64,000 nt of DNA, from NCBI GenBank assembly GCA_963281255.1, contig OY725490.1:4092001-4156000 (forward strand), in the 5' to 3' direction. Within the stretch, counting starts at the first letter, position 1. Every line of letters begins with the position of its first letter. The translations under genes and the position numbers were made by a program. The notes beneath the pieces were generated by a model that worked only from the letters and a program-made list of their open reading frames with translations, was not told where the DNA came from and made no database searches. Positions 55,483-64,000 of the stretch are shown here, piece by piece. The DNA comes from Aphrocallistes beatrix. Taxonomy: Eukaryota; Porifera; Hexactinellida; Sceptrulophora; Aphrocallistidae.

Positions 55483-57016
55483 TCCCTACTAGTAAAACAC
55501 GATTAATATTTATTCATTTGTTTGTTCTATAATATATATATATATTCTTATATAGTATGGAACGAATTGATTGGAGAAACTGCAAAGCATAGAAAGTTGA
55601 TTAAGGCATTAGGCATTTTGGCTATGGCTCCACTAAATTCTGACCTCGAACAAAAATGTCGACTCAACATGGAATTGTGACGTCATTTCCACCTTTTTTA
55701 TTACTACAGGGTGGCTCATAAGTTCTGATACAAGCTTCGTTACGCTTAAAATGTCTTATACTAAAACAATCTTCGTTATTATGGTCTTTAGAGATTGTAA
55801 TTCGAATATTTTCAATGATTTTAAAAGATTTTTGAGTCTAAGACCTGGAACTGTGTTTTGTATGATGGTGAGTGTTTAGGAGAATTAAAATTTCAAAATG
55901 TACACTTTTACCCTATATATACTATATAGTAGTTATTTATCGATTTAGGCGTATGAAAATTCATGGATTTGAGATTAGGAGCCTATCTTTGGAGGGCTGT
56001 ATAATACCCTGGATACAACCATCATCAAAAATGATGACACATTATTTTGTTATGATGTTCTCATTACGCATCAAAACTTGTAAAATTGACAATTATGTGA
56101 TTTTTCGATTAATATCGATTATAACAAAGTATTTAGAGATATTTCTGCAATATACTTAGGGCATTCAAAAAGTTCTCATCTCATATCTGTATCTCAAATG
56201 ATAGTGAAAATAGGATATTTCCGATTTGTCCATTGTATTCCTTAGGGGATCAGCTTCCAATTTATATATTGGTTTATTTTAAAAGGACAATTATTGTGGT
56301 TCCTACATTAGATTTTTTGTGCATCGGTTTAGGGTAGTGTCGAAAAGTTGGAATCTCCCCATTGAAAATGGCTTAAAACTAAATTTGGAGAATAAAAGTT
56401 GTGAAAATCGTAGAATAAGGTCATTAAAAGGTTAAATAATTAAGAACCAATGTGAAAAAGTAAACGGGAGGTGTTCAATAGTATTGCTCGTGTTGAAAAA
56501 ATATCATGCTACTTTTAGTGGATTTTTTGTCAATTTTCGCCACTCAAAAAGTGGGACAAAAATGGTAGTAAACCACTTCAAAACATAGTATTCCCTCAGC
56601 CTCAAACTATAATACTTCAGAAAATTCAATCTATATGTTAGTTGATGCGTAGAATTCGATGGAGGGATCAGTTTTAATCTAAATTTGCTCAGAACTGAAA
56701 TATATCAAAGGGAACCCGAAAAATCACGTTCAAAGGGACTACCTTAAACCGATGTACAAAAATATAATGTAGGAACCACAACAATTGTCCTTGTAAAATA
56801 AACCAATATACAAATTGGAAGCTGATCCCCTAAGGAATACAATAGACAAATAGAAAATATCCTATTTTCACTATCATTTGAGATACAGATTTGGGATGAG
56901 AACTTTTTGAATGCCCTAAGTAATTAATCAATTATGAAGCTAGGCAAACAAAGGACGCCTCCGGCGTACACAATGTGTCCGCCAGGCGGGCAGCTCAAGC
57001 AAGCGAAGCGAACTTG
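55483..57016 (+). mobile_element. Helitron-like element with two insertions
   Basis: TCCCTACTAGTAAAACACG after A, GCGAACTTG at the end. The middle holds a mariner-like ACAGGGTGGCTCATAAG fragment (55714-55870) and, within ATATA|ATTAATC, the 766-bp MITE. The 3' palindrome is decayed. Confidence 0.7.
56155..56920. mobile_element. 766-bp TIR MITE, copy B
   Basis: Same as 44447-45212 in length and, by eye, in sequence and orientation. TA on both sides. Neighbouring elements are much more diverged, so this MITE moved recently or the region was duplicated. Confidence 0.92.
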
Positions 57017-58317
57017 TTTAAATAAAATATAAATTCATTTATATTCGATTAAACTGAAATTTGTATCACATAAGCGTATTAGGAGCAAATAATGAAGTGA
57101 AATTTAAAAACCCATTAGTTTTGGAATTATACTCTATTTCCTGAAACGGCTTGACTAAATGTTCTATCTTACTAGATCTCAAGTTTGGAAGACTTGGAAA
57201 CTAAATTATCAGATGCTAGATTTAATACAATAATTTCATTGATCAATCAGCACAAGTATGATGAATTATAGCTAGATCAATCGGGTTAACTCTCAGCTAT
57301 CAAGTACAGCCTTTATACGATTTCTTTGGAACTGAGGATACAATTATTCAATATCTACGCTCCATGGACCTATGAAACGATCACTACAGCTCCATATTAT
57401 TTTGCCATCAATATACGAAAACCTCTACAACAGCATGTATGCTAGGTACGATTAGATGAGTCATTACAAATATCAAAGTTACTATATCTGCCAAAATCCT
57501 CCCGAATAAATATCGCCACTGTGGATCTACTGGTTATATTCTAGAAAAAGTTATTTGAACCCATCCCTCACTACCATCTATCGAAATTGGTTATCTTTCT
57601 GCACCCAGCGATCAGCTAACTACATCAGATATCAATAAATACTTCTCTATCTCATAACAACTCTACGCTACTTTACATACTGATCGGCAATTCCATCAAT
57701 TTCCAAATTTTAAAATCAACAAAGCTCTCAAGGAGCTTTAGATGCTTTTAGTCTGTAGCAATGAATTTGAACTTGTTCTTGTTGTGAAATTCTTTTTCTT
57801 GAAAAGCTGTTTTTTTCACAACTTCCAAAACGAAGCTGCATTATTTTAAACAGAGCTGCGCTGGAATAAAAGTCTTCATATAGACATTTATAAATAACCT
57901 ATTACATATTTACAATAAGGCTATTTAAGTACACAAGTAGGATTCTGTATAATAAAATAATATCATCTTAACCTTTAGTTAAGATCTTGCTCCTAACATA
58001 ATGGATTCTTTCGACGGTGTGAAATATTTACTGTCAATAAATTTGACACTAATAATTATCACTTGTATTAAAAATATCAGATCTTACATTGCATAGTCAA
58101 ATCTGATGGAATAGTAGTTTTCATTTACACCATTATAAAATGCTTCCAGTGATCGTGTCAAAATATGAATATACAACCATAAAAATCGGAAGGGATACAA
58201 TTTTCGAATAGAAATTCACATTAGACAATGTGCAACATCATTAAGAGATCTTAAGTGCGAAATTTGGGTGATATCAGTGTTAGACTTCGCGAGAGTGCGG
58301 ATACCTACATATACTTA
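57017..58317. other. Possible decayed reading frame, otherwise empty
   Basis: 57290-57740 on the plus strand reads, with about five stops, VQPLYDFFGTEDTIIQYLRS, NIKVTISAKILPNKYRHCGS and IEIGYLSAPSDQLTTSDINK. It looks like an old coding segment but I do not recognise the family. Confidence 0.3.
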
Positions 58318-58778
58318 CACTGCCTATACAAGAGTATTTGTACATTCCAAAATTTTCCATATACTTGCAAATAATTAAAATGCTAATCAACTTATCGAGG
58401 CAAGGGCATTGAACTATAAGAGATACGCATAATTTAGACTCAAATTCGAATTACTCACTTGAATCTTTCATCACGATTACTCTTCCACAAACCTGAAAAT
58501 TTTCGCACTGTGCCACCTAGTAACCACCAATGTAATAATTTACAATGGTGATAACTCGCGACAAGTGGTATAGGAGATGCTGCAGCAAATGCTGAAAATA
58601 CTTCCGAAGGAAGTAATTAGGTTGGTTTTAAATTAAGTAGTTCGAATGCTAAGAAAACGAAGTTGAAGATTTAGTTCATCTGTTACTATAAATTTTTTTA
58701 CTTCATATATGGATTTGTATGGTAACAATTTCATGGAATCTAACTATTGGGGTGGACGAATACTTTTTCCAAGCAGTG
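58318..58778. mobile_element. 461-bp mariner-type MITE
   Basis: CACTGCCTATACAAGAGTAT after TA; ends ATACTTTTTCCAAGCAGTG before TA. A diverged relative of the CAGTACCC family. Confidence 0.75.
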
Positions 58779-59878
58779 TATGAGTATATACAAGTACAAA
58801 TACATGCACACATACAAAACAAAAAGAATATTTATTTTCAGAAAGATATCTGAGGATAAAATTAACGGGATTATCAATACTAATATACGTAGACAATGGA
58901 AAAAGTCAAGGTGGTAAAAGCGCCCTGAAAAATATCTGGGTGGGTCTAGAATCTAGACTAACCCTAAACCCAATAGAGCAGAATGAAGATCAACACGATG
59001 TAGATGACATTGTTTAGTTTTAAAACACTCTTTATACAACTTAATAGTGGAAATATAGTGGCATTTAAGTCAAATATAATCCTTCGGAGTCTTACAAATA
59101 TGAAGAGCAACTATACCCAATATAGCGAAGATTGCATCGTTCATCTCCAAAACTGAGATAGGGATTGCTTGTGCGAAGACTTATTTTAATTAGATAACCG
59201 AGCACGAGTTTCGGGTTCAGAAAATTTTATTGACCACCCTTCTTTAATGCGAACACTGAATGCGACATTAAGTCTGCTTCTGCGGCATAGTAAAGCTGTC
59301 TGATTCGCAAAAAGCAAATGTATAATGACTGTAAGGAAATTTAAAAAGTGACTAAGAAACCAGCATTTCATTCAGACCAGTGGTTTGACTCATCAAGACT
59401 GGTAGGCTATGCTCTGTTAAGCATATTATCATTGAGAGAGCATTGAGAATCGATAGTTAAATCTATTTAGCAAAATATTTGCTAAAATAATATATTTGAC
59501 AACCACAAAATAATTTCAATTTTGTCATTTTGCTCTCAAAGGAAACTAGATTTCGCCCTCATTTCAATACTAGCAGAAGCAAACTTAGGGTGGTTTGGAA
59601 AACATCATATTTGAAAAGTGGTTTTGTGGTTTTGCAATACCTGTAATACAAATTCGATTAAAAAATGATAAAAATACTGAATCTGCCGTACAGGCTCCTC
59701 CAGCCTGCATTTAGATTTACCATGATTGTACTGACCAAAAGATTAGAAACACGATTTTTTAGATTTTTCCAATCCTATCAACATTGTTCGAGGCCGTCAG
59801 GCGAATTCTGCTAAGAGTCTCCTCCGAAGCAGACCATCCCTGATTACAAAGTATTAGAAAGTAAAGTACAAAAATTAC
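58779..59878. other. No recognised feature, end of AK7 intron
   Basis: AT-rich. An open frame at 59186-59371 (minus) matches nothing I know. Confidence 0.35.
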
Positions 59879-60579
59879 CTAGTTTTGGGGAGGTTTGTAA
59901 TTATGAATTGAACAATAGAAGAGATATCTTTTACATGAATCATTGGAATAGCATTTAAGCCGTTGCCAAATATTGGCAAATAATCAATATCTTCTCCGCC
60001 AAGCCAAGCCAATCGAAATAAAAAGTGCAAATCAGCTTCACCACTACCATATAAGAGACCAGTTACAATATTATATGTGGTGAATATGGATTTATTAGTA
60101 CGACCAAATTTGGTGACAAGCTTTTCGAGAGCTAAGTGTTCTTTATATGAGGGATGAGGTCGCCGCATTCGATAATCCTCCTCAATAAAAGGACGTTCGG
60201 GATCTTCTGGATCTAAAGTTCTAGTTTTAGACCAACTAAGATAATTTGAAATGAGCACGAACAATTTTGACGAATGAAATTTCTCAATGTTTTCATGCAA
60301 AGCACGAACAACAAATTCAGCTTCAATTATCTGGGATGGATCTTCGACAATGTTATATATAACAATATCCTGAGATAATATATTTTCTATGTTAGGATCA
60401 TGACCAGAGTGTATTTGAATAAATGGAGAATTTTTAGGGGGAGGATATTTGGGAGAAAGAGTACCAAAAAGTTGATAGCTGTGAGAATTTATTAAGCCTT
60501 GACTTGCTGGAATAGTTAATATATTGACCAGGTTAGAACCTAAATACGAATTGATTTGATTAATAAAAAGTCTTGGCAT
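59879..60579 (-). CDS. AK7: Adenylate kinase 7 homologue, N-terminal exon
   Basis: Minus strand; ATG at 60579 (MPRLFINQINSYLGS), open for 233 codons to a GTAATT donor at 59878, phase 2. Landmarks of AK7's N-terminal SDR-like region: YQLFGTLSPKYPPP, DIVIYNIVEDPSQIIEAEFV, KLFVLISNYLSWSKTRTLDP, EDPERPFIEEDYRMRRPHPS, LLYGSGEADLHFLFRLAWLG, LPIFGNGLNAIPMIHVKDIS. The frame resembles the vertebrate protein throughout, without stops or shifts, so it looks functional. An AAACCAG just upstream could be an acceptor, so a short 5' exon may exist and the ATG may be internal. AK7 interconverts adenine nucleotides in motile cilia and flagella. No CpG-type or TATA promoter could be assigned. Confidence 0.9.
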
Positions 60580-61333
60580 CAACCTGGTTTAATCTATTTG
60601 GAAAATCGAAATTGTTAATTAAAAGAAAACAAAATATAATGCATTTAAGTAAATTAAACAAAGTGTATAGCTAAATTAACGCTAGTGACCTCGAAGTTCT
60701 ATTACGTTATATGACTACTTTCACAATCTAGTAGTATAGCTTAAATTTTAGTAGCTACTTTACTTTCAGTATGAAAAAGGCAAAATATTAGCATATCAGC
60801 TTAATAATTTTAGAATCACGAAGGTAGCTATTATCAAATTGCATTTTTAATGCTTCCATCATTTATAACACAACCAATACTATTTTTCTCAATTACTCTA
60901 TACAATGCAATCAATGTTTCAGCAAAAAATATTTCCAGGTTGAAAAAAATGTTAAGAACAATGTAAATGAGCTATTTACGATAAATAAAAGCATTCATGG
61001 GCATTTATACAGATGAATTAGATATAATCCAAACAAAATAGCAAAAGTATTCTGATAATCCACAAATTTCCATGAGTCCTCTAATTCCCGAATAATTTGA
61101 AACAATTGAGAAAATAATTCACAGTCCTAGCACTACAAAGTATAATCCATCGGTTTAGAATGAATAAAGAGCTTCTAAAAAGTATATTAGGAAGTTAGAG
61201 CGAGAGTCTACGACTTTTAGTTTCCAAGTTAGGATTTTCGAAAATGCTACGTCATCACATGATAAAAATCTAAAACTTAGCATTCCATAGGACGTAGTAC
61301 AATTATTGTCAAAGAAATTGAAAGAATCATATA
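60580..61333. other. Presumed AK7 upstream region, nothing specific
   Basis: AT-rich and without TE ends. It would hold the promoter or a first intron of AK7, but no motif can be defended. Confidence 0.35.
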
Positions 61334-61642
61334 CAGTAGGACGTCAGTTATCCGAACGGGTTGGGACCGAGGGGGTTCGGATAACTGAAATGTTCGGATA
61401 ACTGAAGTTGTTATGCAATTATATAGGAAAGTTGGTCAGTAGTACTAAGTAGTCATAATTATAAATATGGATAAAATACATATTGATCTGTGTAAGTATC
61501 ATCAGTAGTATATAAAATGATGGCAATGTAGTACTTTAATTAAATTCTCAACTCAAGGATGCATCATTTATAAATTTGTATATTTTATTTGGTCAACCAA
61601 GGGGTTCGGATAACTGAAGTTCGGATAACTGACGTTCTACTG
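61334..61642. mobile_element. 309-bp pogo-type MITE, copy B
   Basis: CAGTAGGACGTCAGTTATCC to GATAACTGACGTTCTACTG, TA flanks. Several substitutions and small indels against 48013-48319. Confidence 0.88.
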
Positions 61643-62210
61643 TATATACTGTTATAAAAAGATTATAATTAGGAATTGAGAGCTAAGAATTTGGGCATAT
61701 ATTTCCATAGATAGGGAGGTATCTGTTTGTGGACCATGAGCTTTACGACCGAATCTGGGAGGTAAAAGACCAGAACTTCCAAATTATTATGAAAAGTGCT
61801 CCAATTTTTCTATACACATTATTTGCGACAATTGCATTGATTGTTTATCTTAATAGCTACTTTGGACACATATTCCATGATTAGATTCGCCATTTTCTAA
61901 TATATTCAAAGTTCTCCATAGAATGCGTATTTCAATAAAATCAAGGATAAGTCGAGAAATATTTATTTTTTGACAAAGTGATGTTTGAGGAACCTATATA
62001 TTATCATATATATCCTTTCATTTAACTCTCCAGGAAGTAATGATTCTCATATAAAGATACTAAAATTAATGGGGAACAATTCATCAAAGAATTATTGTTT
62101 ATTTTGAAAATATACACATAATCCTTTGTACTACTATATACCAGTACCCGACAAAATCATTTGGTGGTGGTGGTTATCTTAAACACCATTTTATCTACTT
62201 TGGTTGCTAA
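61643..62210. other. No recognised feature
   Basis: AT-rich. Near 62146 the motif AGTACCCGACAAAAT may be a lone remnant of the CAGTACCC MITE end. Confidence 0.35.
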
Positions 62211-62365
62211 CAGAGGCGTAGCCAGGGTGCAGCACCTGGTGCCTAGGCCGCAACCTCAAAGGCTGTGCCCACTAAACTTTCACAAATTAGCATTGGGTGC
62301 CGCAACCCTCTCGCGAAACGGAATGGAATTGCCGCACCCTAAAAATCGGGCTGGCTACGCCTCTG
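62211..62365. mobile_element. 155-bp hAT-type MITE, 8-bp target duplication GTTGCTAA
   Basis: CAGAGGCGTAGCCAG and CTGGCTACGCCTCTG ends, GTTGCTAA at 62203-62210 and 62366-62373. GC-rich for the region. A second, one-ended relative begins CAGTGGCGTAGCCAGGAATT at 62866. Confidence 0.9.
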
Positions 62366-62373
62366 GTTGCTAA

Positions 62374-63158
62374 TAACCACTAAATTCTAAATACGCTATC
62401 TAAATATACCAGCAATTTATTAAATTTGGTGGCTTAGTTAGCCACCAGCCTCAGGAGTTTGGTTGCTTATCGTTACATTTTTGTGGCTATCGTCACCAAA
62501 CCACCAGATTTGTCGAGCACTGCTATATACCAAGGTTGAAATCTAATGAACCGAATATCAGTGTGTTCATGAATAGTTCCATAATCCAATACGAATACTG
62601 ATATTCAGTTCCAACCGAAATCAATTTGCCAAAAAGTATTTGGTCTAACCAAATATTGAACTATTTGGTTGCAACCTTGCTATATGCGTACATACTATGC
62701 TATTGCTTGGAGGTACTCTGCTTATTGGAACAAACTCAGCCAATCGAATCAAAATTACCACAATCAAGATATACATATTTCAGCTAAATTGGGACCGCAA
62801 AATTTGTACAATAGGTGGAAGAGTACCTCAGGAGTCCACAGACACGTACTGTATAAAGGGCGGGCAGTGGCGTAGCCAGGAATTGAAGTTTGTGAGGGCA
62901 CAGTAAACTATTTCTTTGTGAAACATGACGATGCGATAGAATGGATTATTAATTAATACTTATTAACATTGATGAAAATAGTAAGATTCAGCGTTTAATT
63001 TACACAGGCACGCTAGACACAGTTGCATAGCGCTCAATCTAAATCAGTGATTCCCAAGGGGGGCTCTATCGCCCACAGGGGCCACACTTTGTGTCTGCCG
63101 GAGGCGCCTGGGGGCACATTGATTAACAATAAGGGAGATAACTTCCCCAAATAATATA
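62374..63158. other. Repeat ends only
   Basis: 62866-62900 is one end of a hAT-type MITE. 63046-63065 (CAGTGATTCCCAAGG) is another hAT-type end, followed by a Helitron-like fragment (CACTTTGTGTCTGCCGGAGG). No gene. Confidence 0.45.
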
Positions 63159-63632
63159 CACTAAGCGGACAAAAGTATTTCAACACTTGATTCTTTTCCA
63201 TACAAATAATACTAAAATGGGTCTATTCATGAAGAGGGTTATTTCTAAACGGTATGGGATACAGCTAATCGGATTCCAGATTCGAATAATACGCATTCAA
63301 ATTAGTCAGAGTTGAATTTTTCTAATTAATCATTCATTCCTTTTTGTAATTATCAATCAGTGCCACTTTATGTCACATACACCCATTTTGACCACTATAC
63401 ATGATGGCAATGAATTACCTATGGTGGCTCAGCCTGATAAGATTGTTCATAGAGTTGAGTAATTTATTAGTTATGTTCAACTATGACTAATTTGAATGTA
63501 TAGATTTCGAATCTGAAATCAGACTTTTATATCTTTTTGAATTTGAACGTATTGCCCTTCATGAAATAATCCGAATTAGCATTATTTGTATGCGAAAGAA
63601 TTAAGTGTTGATATACTTTTGTCCGCTTAGTG
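63159..63632. mobile_element. 474-bp mariner-type MITE
   Basis: CACTAAGCGGACAAAAGTAT after TA, with the inverse end CTTTTGTCCGCTTAGTG before TA. Arms share AATGGGTCTATTCATGAAG-type sequence with 39208-39685. Confidence 0.85.
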
Positions 63633-63639
63633 TATATAT

Positions 63640-64000
63640 ATATTACATTCTCTGAGACTTTCTTCAAAGTATCAGGCTTGATCTTCCTAATTTCTCTTCT
63701 TATGTTCTTCTTTAGGTCACCAATAGTCTTAGGAACAGGGCTAGTGTACACCCTGCCCTTCAGGCACCCCCAAAGGTAGAAATCGCAGGGGTTTAGGTCA
63801 GGACTGTAAGGAGGCCAAAAAAATCCAAATTCGTAGAAATGAGCCTTTCACCGAACTTCTCTTTAAGGAAGTCTAGCACAATGTTAGCAATGTGTGGGGG
63901 TACCTCATCCTGCTGGTTGTAGACTCAACTTCTCCACGTCTTCTTAGTCCTGGGAGATAATAGGACTTCAACATCTTCAGGTACCGGTCGCTATTAACAG
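63640..64000 (-). pseudogene. Mariner-superfamily transposase C-terminal relic at window edge
   Basis: On the minus strand from about 63930 leftward the frames give VEKLSLQPAG and GTPTHC (decayed QQDGAPxH block), then FGFFWPPYSPDLNPCDFYLW, GCLKGRVYTSPVPKTIGDLK and KNIRREIRKIKPDTLKKVSE. The SPDLNPCDFYLWG block with its last catalytic Asp is characteristic of a mariner/Tc3-like group. At least two stops and the loss of the second Asp mark it as dead. The N-terminal part would lie beyond 64000. Confidence 0.75.

Larger units (their letters stand above)
37185..59878 (-). other. AK7: AK7 intron of about 22.7 kb filled with transposons
   Basis: Bounded by GTAATT at 59878-59873 and TTTTAG at 37190-37185 on the minus strand, phase 2. 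Almost all of it is assigned below to Ginger, Tigger, MULE, mariner, Helitron-like and MITE sequence. Confidence 0.75.

Overview
This window is AT-rich animal (metazoan, non-vertebrate-like) nuclear DNA built almost entirely of transposable elements nested inside each other. The only host gene I can recognise is two minus-strand exons of a ciliary adenylate kinase 7 (AK7) homologue, at 59879-60579 and 37031-37184, joined across an intron of about 22.7 kb. AK7 belongs to motile cilia and flagella, so the organism probably makes ciliated cells. The species cannot be fixed from the sequence. The mix of Ginger, P/THAP, Harbinger, MULE, hAT, Tigger, several mariners, Helitron-like elements and an L2-like LINE would suit a cnidarian or another repeat-rich invertebrate. 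I see no tRNA, rRNA, CRISPR or bacterial feature, and no virus.

Layout. 0-9.8 kb: hAT, Tc1-like and mariner relics, MITEs and a MULE-like TIR element. 9.9-16.4 kb: a P-element (THAP) relic split by a MULE, which is itself split by a Harbinger-like element with a clean 3-bp target duplication; a second Harbinger relic (transposase plus Myb/SANT) follows. 17.1-19.6 kb: a Helitron-like element, then a mariner carrying a palindromic MITE. 19.87-29.05 kb: a complete Ginger DNA transposon with long TIRs and a 4-bp target duplication, a multi-exon integrase gene and a C-terminal OTU cysteine-protease domain. An L2-like LINE sits in one of its introns. 29.4-33.65 kb: a Helitron-like element holding a foldback element, which holds a 3.0-kb hAT, which holds a smaller TIR element. 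35.1-35.7 kb: a 141-bp tandem repeat.

37.2-59.9 kb (the AK7 intron): a second, degenerate Ginger relic that appears to be split at one of its own introns by about 11.7 kb of insertions. Those include a Tigger element, one of two same-length and apparently identical 766-bp MITEs, and an uncharacterised transposon protein gene interrupted by two nested Helitron-like elements and a DD37D mariner. Further right are a FLYWCH-MULE derivative, another Helitron-like copy and the second 766-bp MITE. 60.6-64 kb: MITEs and a mariner relic at the window edge.

Two things deserve most attention. One is the OTU-bearing Ginger element. The other is an uncharacterised transposon protein, seen in two broken copies, whose motif order (Asp, then DGT, then CxxH about 28 residues later) matches the layout of the hAT transposase elsewhere in this window. 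Almost every transposon gene carries frameshifts or stops. The 766-bp MITE pair and the Ginger TIRs look youngest. Coordinates of splice sites and element ends were read by eye.
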